A DNA stretch of 64,000 bases, taken from the NCBI GenBank assembly GCA_949126835.1, contig OX421500.1, positions 44,486,114 through 44,550,113 on the forward strand. The letters run 5' to 3'. Below, piece after piece: positions 1-11,025 of this stretch (the first letter of the stretch is position 1; each line of letters opens with the position of its first letter). The notes beneath the pieces were generated by a model, which made no database searches, had not been told where the DNA came from, and was given only the letters and a program-made list of their open reading frames with translations. Made by a program: the position numbers and the translations under genes. The stretch is from Anisus vortex (taxonomy: Eukaryota; Mollusca; Gastropoda; Planorbidae).

Positions 1-590
1 AACGTAAGGGAAATTTATTTTATATAAAGGGGACTTAATCCACGTGCTCACCTGTTTTATTCTGTTATAATGTAAAAATAGAATAGGAAACGCACAGTAG
101 CAGAACGTAAGCTCATGAAATCTGACACACCTGAAATCTGACACACCTGCGTTTAAAAAAAATAAAACAAGAAACCCGTAACGTCTCACGTTGTCCTTCA
201 AACGTCCTTCACGCTCCTCCACCTCCAGTTGATATACACCGCCGTCGTCCGTCCTCACTCGAATTCTTTCTAGGACGTCCTCACCTCTCTCTCCCCCCTC
301 CCCCACTCTCTCTCTCTCTCTCTCCCCTCCACCCCACTCCTTACAGAGAACGCTTCTCTTAGCTCCAACGTGTGTGTGTTGGGAGTCATATATATAGTTT
401 TTTTGTGTGACTAGGGCCGTTTTTTCGCTGTTGATTGTTTGCGTGTGTTTTGGGGGAGAGAATTTGAAGTCGATATTCCAAGTTCCATAAAAGCCTGAGT
501 TACTCCCGTGGCCTGGATCTAGTTGGTGGGCTAGTATAGTCAACTCCACCTGTTCCCTGGTTCCCCACTGACATCTCTCATGAAATTTGT
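1..590. other. No gene seen; low-complexity flank
   Basis: No convincing coding sequence. The stretch contains C/T-rich tracts around 283-330 and ordinary AT-rich sequence, and leads into the minisatellite that begins near 600. Confidence 0.5.
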
Positions 591-599
591 ACTCGTCAC

Positions 600-1095
600 C
601 AGTCTTGTCTGTCTGTCTACCCATCTATCTATCTACATATCCACACACCCATAATCATCAATCTATCTATCTACACACCCATATATCATCAATCTATCTA
701 TCTACATATCCACACACCCATAGATCATCAATCTATCTATCTACATATCCACACACCCATAGATCATCAATCTATCTATCTACACACCCATAGATCATCA
801 ATCTATCTATCTACATATCCACACACCCATAGATCATCAATCTATCTATCTACATATCCACACACCCATAAATCATCAATCTATCTATCTACATATCCAC
901 ACACCCATAGATCATCAATCTATCTATCTACATATCCACACACCCATAGATCATCAATCTATCTATCTACATATCTACACACCTATAGATCATCAATCTA
1001 TCTACATATCCACACACCCATATATCATCAATCTATCTATCTATATATCCACACACCCATAGATCATCAATTTATTTATCTACATATCTACACAC
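600..1095. repeat. 39-bp ATCT-rich minisatellite, left part
   Basis: About twelve imperfect copies of a unit of roughly 39 bp built from ATCTATCTATCT, ACATATCCACACACCC and ATAGATCATCA. Some units are shortened. The same unit resumes at 9149 on the other side of the LTR retrotransposon, so the element landed inside this array. The short open frame over 587-793 is a by-product of the repeat. Confidence 0.9.
1092..1095. repeat. Target-site duplication ACAC, left copy
   Basis: ACAC sits directly before the 5' LTR and again at 9149-9152 directly after the 3' LTR. Removing the element and one ACAC restores an uninterrupted minisatellite unit. Because the target is itself CA-rich, a 4-bp or 5-bp duplication cannot be fully separated. 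Confidence 0.7.
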
Positions 1096-2129
1096 TGTTA
1101 CGAAACGTAAATTCCCTACATTGTAATGTTAATAAACCAATTAAACCATTTAAGCGAATTGCGTTTAAACGATACAAAATATTTCTCAGCTCACGGTTTT
1201 CCCCGGGTTTTTCCTAACCTAATTAGAGCATTATTGTTTTTTTATTAACCTCGATAAAACATGAATTGTGCACGCGAATACAGCATGTCAAGGTCGTCCG
1301 GTCTCTCCTTATTTTGTTAGAGCATTATTGCTTGTTCTTAATAAAAAGGTATCTGTTCACGCAGTCAGCACGCAGGCTTGATTAAGATTCTCGTGTCACT
1401 AGGCTGTCGGGTTTTTCCAACGATTGACCCGTAATATATTTCTACGCGATTCGACACTTTTAGTCAGTTCTTGGCGTACAGCCGTTCGGATAACATCTAA
1501 TATTAAGTCTCTGAGAATCGTTTCTATTTGAGTTGTATTATGAAAGATTTATTATTCTACTATTAACTACAATGCTATATGTTCATTGAGGATATTCATT
1601 ACTAATTGGAATATGTGTATTTCTTGATTGTGTATATAATATTATTTGGATTCCTACTGGATTGATGTTGTAAATTAAACCAAATTTATCGTTGCTTTCT
1701 ACACAACTTGGTTAACGTCAATATTTCAAAGTTATATACATGTGTGTATGTGTAATGTTTATTCAACTATATTAATAATCTACACTACCACTCAACATCA
1801 AGGTTCTTGCTGTATAATATGAGCCACACAAATAATTATACATGAAGTAAAATCAACTGTAAACTCTAAAACTACGCTATGTGAATTGCCAGGGGATTAT
1901 AAGAACCAGGAATACTCTAGACAACTACAAATAAACTTCAGAATGATATAATAAGATCTTCACTAATACAAGGATACTCACACTAATAATAACAATACTA
2001 TAACTATTATTTTCATAAATTGAATGGGGGCTCTAGCCGTAATAACATTATAAATTATAATTATACTTGTGTGATAAATAGAAGGTCTCATCCATAATTT
2101 ATTATGGTGAATAAATTGCCTTGTAATAA
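1096..2129 (+). repeat. 5' LTR
   Basis: Begins TGTTACGAAACG and matches 8116-9149 at an offset of exactly 7020 bp, with a single substitution seen. The match stops after TTGTAATAA, so the LTR ends at 2128 or 2129. ATGGGTTTTGCTCG follows and could hold the tRNA primer site, but I could not assign a tRNA. Confidence 0.93.
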
Positions 2130-2532
2130 AATGGGTTTTGCTCGTCAGTGATTTACTAACAAACGTTTAGAGGATTTACTTCAACTTCAAGAATCGTTAT
2201 ACTATTTACACAAACTATTTACAACTGCCGTAATACATACTCGTAACTTGGATGGATTGTGTTGGAAAATATGAACAATATACAATATACTAAAGATTGT
2301 GATTGAATTGAACATTGCTATTGAGAATCGGAAAACTTAACTATTCAGCCTGGAAAATTATCTTGTGTATTACCTTATCAAACAAAGTAACTCTAAGAAA
2401 GTATTATTTTTATGACCTTGTTGTGACAAATCTGAACTGTGTGGTGTAGTGAATTATTCAAAGGACAGAAAGTAAGTTGGACACTTTTATTGTATTATTA
2501 ACAAGATTTACAGTAACTTTTAATAATATAAA
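2130..2532 (+). other. Retrotransposon leader (untranslated)
   Basis: AT-rich sequence between the 5' LTR and the Gag-Pol start, with no open frame. It should contain the primer-binding site and packaging signals; none can be assigned from sequence alone. Confidence 0.6.
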
Positions 2533-5500
2533 ATGGAAGCCACAAATAATCTTACATTGGATCCAGAGATATTTGATCTAACCTCAGAACAGCTTAATAA
2601 AATGTCAATGATACAATTAAAAGAATTGGCTAAATCATTGGGCATTTCTATCACAGAAACTAGGCCATCAAAAACTAAATTACTTCAAGAGGTAACTGAG
2701 TGTTTAAGAAAACAAGGTACACTAATTATTGAAGAAACTACTGCTAATGATAACATTAATGATGAATCAGATGATGAATTACCTTTTCCTATAAAACAAA
2801 GAGTAAAGCATACAACTGGTGACTTAAGTGAAGAATTGAAATTTAAACTTGAGTTAAGAAAGATGGAATTAGAGATGGAAAGAGAAAACAAGAGAATTGA
2901 GATGGAAAGAGAAATAGCAAGAGAGAAAATAGCAAGCCAAGAAAGAATTGAGCTAGCAAGGTCTCGTACGTCAAATCATTCGAATGCAAGCTCTGAAGCA
3001 GATGCAGAACTGTATAAGTTTAAGAAACATATTCCAGTTTTTGAAGATAATTCGGTGGAAGAGTTCTTCATGATTTTCGAGAGAAACGCTAGAGACTATC
3101 AATTTCCCGAGGGCAAGAAAGCTATACTTCTACGCTCAGCTCTGAACAAAGGAAAGGCACTTGATGTTGTATTAAGTCTTACTGAAGAGGAATTGTATGA
3201 TTATGAACTGATCAAGAATAGAGTACTGCTAAGTTATGCATTAACACCTGAAAAATATAGAAAAGTGTTTCGTGAGTCTAAGAAAGAACAGGAACAATCC
3301 CATGTTGATTTTCTAAGACAGAAAAAGAAATATTTTGAAAGATGGATTCGATCCAAAGGTGTAAACAAAGACTTTGATAAATTAGCTAATCTTATGCTAA
3401 TGGAAGACTTTAACAATAACATCAGAGGTGATGTAAGAATACATTTAGCAGACAAAGGTGTAGAACAAGTAGAAACAGCAGCAGTGATGGCAGACGAATA
3501 TGTTATTATCCATTCCAGCAATAAATTTACAACAGTAGATAAATCTAAATTCCAGAATCGAGATATGAAGGTAGAAAAGAAAACCATGAATCCAAATGAA
3601 TCCTATCAATCAAAGAGACATCAGCAGAGCAATGAAGGTCCAACAAATTCCAAGCCAACCTGTAGCCATTGTAAACGAATTGGACATACTAAGGAAAAGT
3701 GCTGGATATTGAATGGGAACCCGAATAAAAAGAATGTTGTCTTATCGTATGTAGCAATGCCAAAACAAAGAACTCATGTACATGTAAAGAAGGATGTTAG
3801 AACTCAAACAGAGATACCTAGTGCTAATGCAGATAACCTGACAAAACACACGTATCTAGGAAACTTGAAACCAGAAATAGTTCCTGAAATAGAGACAATG
3901 GTTTTCAATAATTCTAATTCTAATCTGAGCTCCAAGGAGTCTATATCAGATAGAACCACCATGAGTACTAAACATACCTCTTACAAAAATAACTTGGATA
4001 CAGATCTCATCGATACTGAGATACCAAGCAATTGTTTACCATTCATTGAAGAAGGTACCGTGTCATCCATAATAAATGGTGTCACTAGTGAAAAGAACAT
4101 CAGAATACTCCGTGATACAGGGGCTGAGGTTTCACTACTTTTAGAGAATACTGTTCCTACGTCACAATCGACATATACAGGACAGGATCTTACTATTCAA
4201 GGTGTATCAAGGAAAAATGTACAAGTTCCTTTGCATCAAATACAGCTGAAGAGTGCGTACTTCACTGGAAATGTAGTTGTGGGTGTATACAAATCACTTC
4301 CGTTTAAAGGCGTTTCTTTAATACTGGGAAATGATATTGCTGGAGATGTGGTGCATTCCATATCCAAGAAAAAACAATACCTTAATAAAAGTGAGAGCTT
4401 TATCAAACCTATATGCATCGTCACTAGAGGTATGGCCCAACAACAAAAGTCTGTCGAAACCATGTCAAAGTCAAAAATAGAACCAGAAATTGACCTACAG
4501 GCAACTTTCCTGGCTGACATTTTGAGTGGTCCCTCAGTCAAGACTACTGAAAGTAATTTGTCACCTCGACAATTACTCCTATTAGAACAGAATAGAGATT
4601 CAGGAATTAAACACCTGAAGAAAAAGGTGATAACTGAACAGGAGGCAGAAACTAAAGGAAATGGATTTTTTCTGAAGGAGGGAATATTAATGCAAAAATG
4701 GAGAGATGTGAAATGTGATAATGACAATTGCAGAGAAGGAAGTCAGATTGTGGTACCAGCCATATATCGTAATGACATCTTACACATGGCTCATGACACG
4801 CCATATGCTGGTCATCTAGGAGTGAACAAGACTTACCGTCGAATTCTTCCGTACTTCTATTGGCCTGGACTACATCGTGACGTCACAAAATACTGCAAGT
4901 CATGCAATACATGCCAGATAGTTGGTAAGCCTAACCAGACTATACCGGTAGCACCTCTAAAGCCAATACCCGCCTTTGCAGAACCATTTAGCCACTTGCT
5001 AATAGACTGTGTAGGTCCTTTGCCTAAAACAAAGACAGGACACCAGTACTTATTCACTATAATGTGCACTGCCACGAGATATCCTGAAGCTATTCCGCTA
5101 CGCACCATTAACGCAGATAAGATATCTGACGCACTGATTGCATTTTGTTCAAGATACGGTCTTCCAAAGACTATACAGTCAGACCAAGGATCTAACTTTA
5201 CATCAAAGCTGTTTAACCAGGTCTTAAAGAAACTAGGCATCCAACATGCAACTTCAACTGCGTACCATCCGCAAAGCCAAGGTGCCCTAGAAAGATATCA
5301 TCAGACTCTGAAAACCATGCTCCGCACATACTGTTTTGAGAACACTGAAGACTGGGATCGCGGTATTCCATTCGCTCTTTTCGCGACTAGAGAAACTGTG
5401 CAGGAATCTCTTGGATTCAGTCCGTTCGAGTTAGTGTTTGGACATTCAGTTCGAGGACCTCTAAAACTGTTGCAGGAAACCTTGTTAAATTCTGATGAAG

Positions 5501-7074
5501 AGACTGGACTCGTAGCTTATGTGGAACAATTTAGCAATAGAATCTATCATGCTTTTAATCATGTTAAAGATAATCTTTTGCAGGCTCAGAAAAGAATGAA
5601 AGGGTACTATGATGTCAAGGCCAGATCCCGATGTTTCCATCCTGGTGATAAAGTCCTCATGTTGACCCAATTGTCTGGACAACCCCTGAGTGCAAAATAT
5701 ACAGGACCATATCAGGTTTTAGATAAAATCAGTGATGTAACATACCTTGTAAAAACCCCTGATAGAAGGAAAACACAGAGACTGTGCCATATAAACATGC
5801 TAAAACCTTATGTTGTTAGGGAAGAACAAACTGACATTAGGCCAGTGAGTGCTATCAAAACTGTTGAAACACCCCCGCCTAAATTTAAAAAGACAATCAT
5901 AGAAAGTAAACTTCAGAACACTGAAGCACTTAAAAACCTCAATGATAAACTGGCACATCTAGACTCAGGTGAACAGACTTCTATCAAGGGTTTAATTTAT
6001 GATCATGTAAATTTGTTTAGTGATGTTCCTAACAAAACAACTTTGGTTACCCATGATGTAGTTTTAAAAGATGATAATGTTAAACCTGTCAAACAACATC
6101 CGTATAGGGTTAATCCCATACAACTTGAACACATCCGTAAAGAAATTGATTATATGCTGAGCAATGATATAATTACTCACAGTAACAGTGATTGGTCATC
6201 CCCATGTGTGTTGGTTCCCAAATCTGATGGTTCACTACGCTTTTGTGTAGACTATAGGAAATTAAACCAAGTGACAAAAACAGATTCGTATCCCATACCA
6301 CGGATAGATGATTTAATCGATAGAGTAAGCACTGCAAACTATGTAACTAAGATTGACTTACTAACAGCTTATTTCCAAATCCCATTAACAGATAGGGCTC
6401 AGGAGGTATCAACTTTTGTTACTCCTGATGGATTATATAAGTTTAAAGTAATGCCATTCGGAATGGTCAATGCTCCAGCTAGTTTTCAAAGACTAATAAA
6501 CACTATTATCCATGATATCCCACAATGCCATGCATATCTGGACGATATCGTAGTGTTCAGTAATAACTTTAATGATCATCTACATCAGTTAAAACTATTA
6601 TTCCAAAAACTAAAACAGGCTAATCTTACTATAAACCTAGTTAAAAGTCAATTTTGCCATGCAGAAATTGAATATTTAGGTCATGTAGTGGGTAATGGCA
6701 AAGTAAAACCAGTGAATGCCAAAGTCAAAGCTATACAGGAATTCCCTGTCCCTAAAACGCAGAAACAACTTCGAGGATTTCTGGGTATGGCCGGGTACTA
6801 CAGGAAGTTTTGTAAAAACTTTTCTATTATCACTTGCCCTTTGACAAATCTCTTGAGAAAGAAAAATCAATTTAAGTGGACTCAGGAATGTGACCAAGCC
6901 TTTAATGATATAAAAGACATACTGACCAAGGCACCAGTATTAGTCTCACCTGATTATACTAAACCCTTCAGAATAACGGTAGACTCGTGTAATACAGGAA
7001 TGGGCGCGGTAATCTCACAAATAGGAGATGATTCTCTTGAACATCCCATTAGCTTTTGTTCAAAAAAAATTTAA
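2533..7074 (+). CDS. Gag-Pol polyprotein (Gag, PR, INT, RT, start of RNase H)
   Basis: 1513-residue retrotransposon polyprotein. Seen in order: a charged, helical Gag region with a KMELEMEREN-type coiled coil near 115-140; a CCHC zinc knuckle (CX2CX4HX4C) at about 377-390; aspartic protease DTGA at 528-531; integrase zinc finger with histidines near 754-761 and CX2C at 788-791; integrase core D825, D884, E920 (last pair 35 residues apart, the usual spacing); a GPY/F-like module (YTGPYQV); reverse transcriptase with FCVDYRKLN and YLDD at 1335-1338; and the first RNase H strand with D1484. The start is the first ATG after the leader, in context AAAATGG. The frame ends early inside RNase H, just after an A8 run. 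Gag and Pol share one frame, with no stop between them. Confidence 0.93.
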   Translation: MEATNNLTLDPEIFDLTSEQLNKMSMIQLKELAKSLGISITETRPSKTKLLQEVTECLRKQGTLIIEETTANDNINDESDDELPFPIKQRVKHTTGDLSEELKFKLELRKMELEMERENKRIEMEREIAREKIASQERIELARSRTSNHSNASSEADAELYKFKKHIPVFEDNSVEEFFMIFERNARDYQFPEGKKAILLRSALNKGKALDVVLSLTEEELYDYELIKNRVLLSYALTPEKYRKVFRESKKEQEQSHVDFLRQKKKYFERWIRSKGVNKDFDKLANLMLMEDFNNNIRGDVRIHLADKGVEQVETAAVMADEYVIIHSSNKFTTVDKSKFQNRDMKVEKKTMNPNESYQSKRHQQSNEGPTNSKPTCSHCKRIGHTKEKCWILNGNPNKKNVVLSYVAMPKQRTHVHVKKDVRTQTEIPSANADNLTKHTYLGNLKPEIVPEIETMVFNNSNSNLSSKESISDRTTMSTKHTSYKNNLDTDLIDTEIPSNCLPFIEEGTVSSIINGVTSEKNIRILRDTGAEVSLLLENTVPTSQSTYTGQDLTIQGVSRKNVQVPLHQIQLKSAYFTGNVVVGVYKSLPFKGVSLILGNDIAGDVVHSISKKKQYLNKSESFIKPICIVTRGMAQQQKSVETMSKSKIEPEIDLQATFLADILSGPSVKTTESNLSPRQLLLLEQNRDSGIKHLKKKVITEQEAETKGNGFFLKEGILMQKWRDVKCDNDNCREGSQIVVPAIYRNDILHMAHDTPYAGHLGVNKTYRRILPYFYWPGLHRDVTKYCKSCNTCQIVGKPNQTIPVAPLKPIPAFAEPFSHLLIDCVGPLPKTKTGHQYLFTIMCTATRYPEAIPLRTINADKISDALIAFCSRYGLPKTIQSDQGSNFTSKLFNQVLKKLGIQHATSTAYHPQSQGALERYHQTLKTMLRTYCFENTEDWDRGIPFALFATRETVQESLGFSPFELVFGHSVRGPLKLLQETLLNSDEETGLVAYVEQFSNRIYHAFNHVKDNLLQAQKRMKGYYDVKARSRCFHPGDKVLMLTQLSGQPLSAKYTGPYQVLDKISDVTYLVKTPDRRKTQRLCHINMLKPYVVREEQTDIRPVSAIKTVETPPPKFKKTIIESKLQNTEALKNLNDKLAHLDSGEQTSIKGLIYDHVNLFSDVPNKTTLVTHDVVLKDDNVKPVKQHPYRVNPIQLEHIRKEIDYMLSNDIITHSNSDWSSPCVLVPKSDGSLRFCVDYRKLNQVTKTDSYPIPRIDDLIDRVSTANYVTKIDLLTAYFQIPLTDRAQEVSTFVTPDGLYKFKVMPFGMVNAPASFQRLINTIIHDIPQCHAYLDDIVVFSNNFNDHLHQLKLLFQKLKQANLTINLVKSQFCHAEIEYLGHVVGNGKVKPVNAKVKAIQEFPVPKTQKQLRGFLGMAGYYRKFCKNFSIITCPLTNLLRKKNQFKWTQECDQAFNDIKDILTKAPVLVSPDYTKPFRITVDSCNTGMGAVISQIGDDSLEHPISFCSKKI

Positions 7075-7336
7075 CCCACATGAGGTAAATTATAGCACAA
7101 TAGAGCAGGAATTACTAGGACTTATCCAAGCATTGAAACATTTCAATTACTATGTAAATGGTTCTCAGTTCCCAATCGAGATATTCACTGATCACAATCC
7201 ACTAGTATTTCTTTCCCGCATCAAACAAAATCAGCGCATTCTAAGATGGAGTTTGTTTATTCAAGCTTACAACTTAAAAATAACTCACTTATCTGGAAAA
7301 GATAACATCGTCGCGGACACCCTATCGCGCATGTAA
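7028..7336 (+). pseudogene. RNase H C-terminal part, shifted frame
   Basis: This frame continues the RNase H domain begun in the Gag-Pol frame: NYSTIEQELLG, FTDHNPL and the terminal DNIVADTLSR are characteristic of Gypsy RNase H. It lies in the +1 frame relative to Gag-Pol, and the two overlap across a run of eight A (7062-7069). A one-base length change in that run explains the break. The options are a true mutation, a homopolymer sequencing error, or programmed frameshifting. It has no initiation codon of its own with a clear role. Confidence 0.85.
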
Positions 7337-8115
7337 CAAATGTATAAGGGGATAGATAACTTCATGTATATATTCTGATAATCCTAACTAAGAGAATTGG
7401 ATCATTTAAAAATAAATGCATGAATATATGAATATGATGTGATTATTTTATGCAATATCTTATGCCTTATTTTATGCCATGAATATTTCCATTTGCTAAA
7501 ACAAATATTATTATTGTTGTAGGAAAAAAGAAAGAACCTAATAAGTTACTTATAAATATTATGGATTTATGAACATAATTTTTCTTTATTGGTAAGATAA
7601 TGAATGAACAGAAATGTACATCCTTATTTTGAAACAATCAAACTATAGTTGTGATTATGTAAAAACCAAAATAGAGTAATGTGCATACACTTCACATGCT
7701 TACACACTTAAGATTAAATTCTTACTCTTAAGTTTATTTAAATATTAATTTCATTTAAGTTGAATTAATTAATGATTGAATTGTTTAATATGATAACATT
7801 AGTTATGTTGATTTTTACCTTATAAATAAGATGATGATGTTTATAAGGAATGATATCTCAGAGAGTATAATTTTTTTAGAATAACGCGAACATGTGTTAT
7901 GGTCTAAGGATAACTTGAGATCCTATATGATGAGGGTTTAATAGAATAAATTATTTCCCTTACTTGTCTTATTTAACGGACTACCCAGGTGGAGTCAGTT
8001 TTTTTTTTTTTTTGTATATTGTTTAGAACTAAAGTTAAGTGCAGGCGGTTCTAAAAGAAATTGCACACTTCTATTGTTTAGTATGCAATGTTCTTTTCCT
8101 TTTGGTATGGGCGAC
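7337..8115 (+). other. Retrotransposon 3' untranslated region
   Basis: AT-rich, without an open frame. It contains a T run near 8000. A clean polypurine tract directly before the 3' LTR is not obvious; the bases just upstream read GGTATGGGCGAC. Confidence 0.6.
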
Positions 8116-9149
8116 TGTTACGAAACGTAAATTCCCTACATTGTAATGTTAATAAACCAATTAAACCATTTAAGCGAATTGCGTTTAAACGATACAAAAT
8201 ATTTCTCAGCTCACGGTTTTCCCCGGGTTTTTCCTAACCTAATTAGAGCATTATTGTTTTTTTATTAACCTCGATAAAACATGAATTGTGCACGCGAATA
8301 CAGCATGTCAAGGTCGTCCGGTCTCTCCTTATTTTGTTAGAGCATTATTGCTTGTTCTTAATAAAAAGGTATCTGTTCACGCAGTCAGCACACAGGCTTG
8401 ATTAAGATTCTCGTGTCACTAGGCTGTCGGGTTTTTCCAACGATTGACCCGTAATATATTTCTACGCGATTCGACACTTTTAGTCAGTTCTTGGCGTACA
8501 GCCGTTCGGATAACATCTAATATTAAGTCTCTGAGAATCGTTTCTATTTGAGTTGTATTATGAAAGATTTATTATTCTACTATTAACTACAATGCTATAT
8601 GTTCATTGAGGATATTCATTACTAATTGGAATATGTGTATTTCTTGATTGTGTATATAATATTATTTGGATTCCTACTGGATTGATGTTGTAAATTAAAC
8701 CAAATTTATCGTTGCTTTCTACACAACTTGGTTAACGTCAATATTTCAAAGTTATATACATGTGTGTATGTGTAATGTTTATTCAACTATATTAATAATC
8801 TACACTACCACTCAACATCAAGGTTCTTGCTGTATAATATGAGCCACACAAATAATTATACATGAAGTAAAATCAACTGTAAACTCTAAAACTACGCTAT
8901 GTGAATTGCCAGGGGATTATAAGAACCAGGAATACTCTAGACAACTACAAATAAACTTCAGAATGATATAATAAGATCTTCACTAATACAAGGATACTCA
9001 CACTAATAATAACAATACTATAACTATTATTTTCATAAATTGAATGGGGGCTCTAGCCGTAATAACATTATAAATTATAATTATACTTGTGTGATAAATA
9101 GAAGGTCTCATCCATAATTTATTATGGTGAATAAATTGCCTTGTAATAA
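8116..9149 (+). repeat. 3' LTR
   Basis: Copy of the 5' LTR with one substitution at 8392 (A here, G at 1372). It is followed by ACACCC and the resumed minisatellite. Confidence 0.93.
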
Positions 9150-9225
9150 CACCCATAGATCATCAATCTATCTACATATCTACACACCCATAGATCATCA
9201 ATCTATCTATCTACATATCTACATA
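9149..9225. repeat. 39-bp minisatellite, right part
   Basis: About two units of the same ATCTATCT/ATAGATCATCA repeat that precedes the 5' LTR. The first four bases are the right copy of the target-site duplication. Confidence 0.88.
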
Positions 9226-9627
9226 TGTGTCTTACTCACTATCTGTTTGACTATTTGACTTGACTACATTGTCCTATAGCCTATGATTCACTATCCGCCT
9301 ATCTTTCTGACTATCTGTCTGTCAACCTCCGTTTGACTGATTATCTATCTGTGGATCTGTTTCCTCGTAGACCTAAACTGCTCGCTACACACACACGGGC
9401 GCACAAACACACACAAAGAGAGAATATTTTTAGGTTGTTGGAGAGACAGAGAGCACGACAGTGGAGAGAAAAACTTAACAAAGAGTATGAAACAAGGATA
9501 GAGAGAGAGTGACAGAGAGTGACAGAGAGTGACAGAGAGTGACAGAGAGTGACCAAGAGTAAGCGAATAAGAAAGAGAGAGAAAAAGAGTAAAAGAGAAC
9601 GACATAGGTGTTTAAAAGTTTAAACAT
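9226..9627. other. No gene seen; simple-sequence spacer
   Basis: Degenerate CTAT/CTGT-rich sequence to about 9360, then a purine-rich tract with five copies of a 10-bp AGAGAGTGAC unit (about 9503-9552). Open frames here come from this low-complexity sequence. Confidence 0.6.
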
Positions 9628-9775
9628 GAGCGCGGCTGGTCCTGTGGTTAGTTGACCGTACTGTCAACCGACACGTCGCTGGTTATATCCCTGCCACCGA
9701 CCGATCCCTACCGCTCTGCTGGAGTTTTGGGCCTAGTGGACGTAATAATCTTCTATCTAGCTAGAAGGAACGTCT
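9628..9775 (+). repeat. SINE-like repeat family B, copy 1
   Basis: Shares TCCCTGCCACCGACC, a GGAGTTTT motif and AATAATCTTCTATCTAG followed by AGAAGGAACGTCTGT with copies at 13229-13345 (reverse) and 36375-36570. The left part (GGTCCTGTGGTTAGTTGACC, then GGTTATATCCC) looks like degenerate tRNA A and B boxes, so a tRNA-derived SINE is likely. Confidence 0.65.
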
Positions 9776-10490
9776 GTACAACTTATAAGAAAAAACAACA
9801 ACATTGTGCCTCGCTGTATAAAAAAAGCCAACACTTGAAGACTTAAAGAAAATCTCAGTGAGTCGTGCAGGCTACAACCAAACCACGCCCGGATGTGAAC
9901 ACAACATACATACATCTCAACCACAAGTCGGTTACAGTAACAAAGAGTATTAGATCAGACATTGTTGACTAGCCATGAAATCTGATGTTTATATAGTAGT
10001 GGACTAATAGAAGGCGCTGGTATGACTTGGCATAATAATATGATGATACTATGTTTGATGGGAAATATTGTACATATGTCATTGAATACTGGGTTACGTT
10101 TGAAACCTGCTGTAACAATAACACACGCATAAACACACACACACACACACGCCCACAGTTTATAGAACCTGCCAGTTTTGCAGTTGAAGTTCGATAGAGC
10201 GTAGAGAATATTTTTTTCCGAAGCAGTTTCGGGAAATTCCCGTTTCTTCAACGTGTTGGAATTCCCGCTGACGGTGCGTGAAATCATTGAAATTGAAAAC
10301 GACATTTTAAGGTTAAAAACTCTTTTTATTTCCGCCAAGCCGGATGCGTTTTGATTACCTGTGTAGGCTACACAATAACAATAACAACACTGAAATGGGT
10401 GCACTTCTTTAGAAAGAAATTAATAGCCCAAATGTGTGGAGCATAGGAGTGTTGTCATGCAGACCTCAAACAACCTGCTGCACATGAGTT
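9776..10490. other. No gene seen
   Basis: Unique-looking sequence with a short CA run near 10133-10150. The 149-codon reverse open frame over 9955-10404 has no recognisable domain and crosses that CA run, so I do not call it. Confidence 0.5.
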
Positions 10491-10498
10491 CCCTAGAG

Positions 10499-10708
10499 CA
10501 GGGGTCGGCAACCTAAGGCACGCGTGTCAGACTTGGCACGCAGAACGCTTTTAGGTGTCACGCGGAAGACTCCCCAAAAAAGGACATTCAAGTCTTTTTC
10601 TACAAGAAATTGAGTGTTAGATGCAGGATGTATTTTAGACTGTTGTCACGCTGAATGAATTAGAAATCCTATTTTGGCACACTGTTATCAAAAGGTTGTC
10701 GACCTCTG
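10499..10708 (+). mobile_element. hAT-like MITE, copy 1
   Basis: 210-bp non-autonomous element. It starts CAGGGGTCGGCAACCT and ends AGGTTGTCGACCTCTG, which are imperfect terminal inverted repeats. It is flanked by 8-bp direct repeats CCCTAGAG (10491-10498) and CCTTAGAG (10709-10716), 7 of 8 matching. An 8-bp duplication and a CAGGG start are typical of hAT elements. The interior, read in reverse, matches copies at 26777, 27236 and 28146. Confidence 0.82.
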
Positions 10709-10771
10709 CCTTAGAGTACATATTTGTTTCTTTGTGAACAGATTAAAGACCAATAAACAATTTCGCTTGGT

Positions 10772-11025
10772 AGTAAGTAAAGTACCCTTCCGACAAACAA
10801 TTGATATTAGTGCCGGTGAAGCAGCCTTCACCAGTTTCTGTGGCCACGGTATACTAGGTGATTGTATGGCCTGCACAATGCACAGCCGCCTTTGTTTTAC
10901 TCCAACTTATGCCAGGCACCCATCTGAGCTGGGTGGACTCAGGGTACACCCTCGAGTACAGGAAAAAAAATCCTAGCCTTCAGCAGGATTCGAACCCAGG
11001 ACCTTCGGTAAACTCAGAGATAACC
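10772..11025 (-). repeat. tRNA-derived SINE family A, copy 1
   Basis: Reverse-oriented copy. Shared blocks are AAGTAAAGTACCC at the 3' tail, GGCCGGTGAAGC-like and TTTCTGTGGCCACGG in the body, and GGATTCGAACCCAGGACC (reverse complement of a B box) at the tRNA-like head. The family recurs at least eleven more times in the window. Confidence 0.8.

Larger units (their letters stand above)
1096..9148 (+). mobile_element. LTR retrotransposon, Gypsy-type RT with integrase before RT (Gmr1-like)
   Basis: Complete element of about 8.05 kb: 5' LTR, about 400-bp leader, Gag-Pol frame, displaced RNase H frame, about 780-bp 3' untranslated part and 3' LTR. The two LTRs differ at one position (1372 against 8392), which points to a very recent insertion. 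The domain order is Gag, zinc knuckle, protease, H2C2 and DDE integrase with GPY/F, RT, RNase H. Integrase upstream of RT is unusual for Ty3/Gypsy and matches the order known from Gmr1-like elements. No envelope-like frame is present. Transposition is probably impaired by the frameshift near 7062, unless that is a sequencing error or a recoding site. Confidence 0.93.

Noticed and set aside
7337..8115. Envelope gene that would make the element retrovirus-like
   Set aside because: No open frame of useful length between RNase H and the 3' LTR.
1096..9148. Integrase-before-RT order as an artefact of two joined elements
   Set aside because: One continuous frame runs from Gag through RT, and the LTRs are nearly identical on both sides, so the order belongs to the element. 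RNase H alone is shifted.
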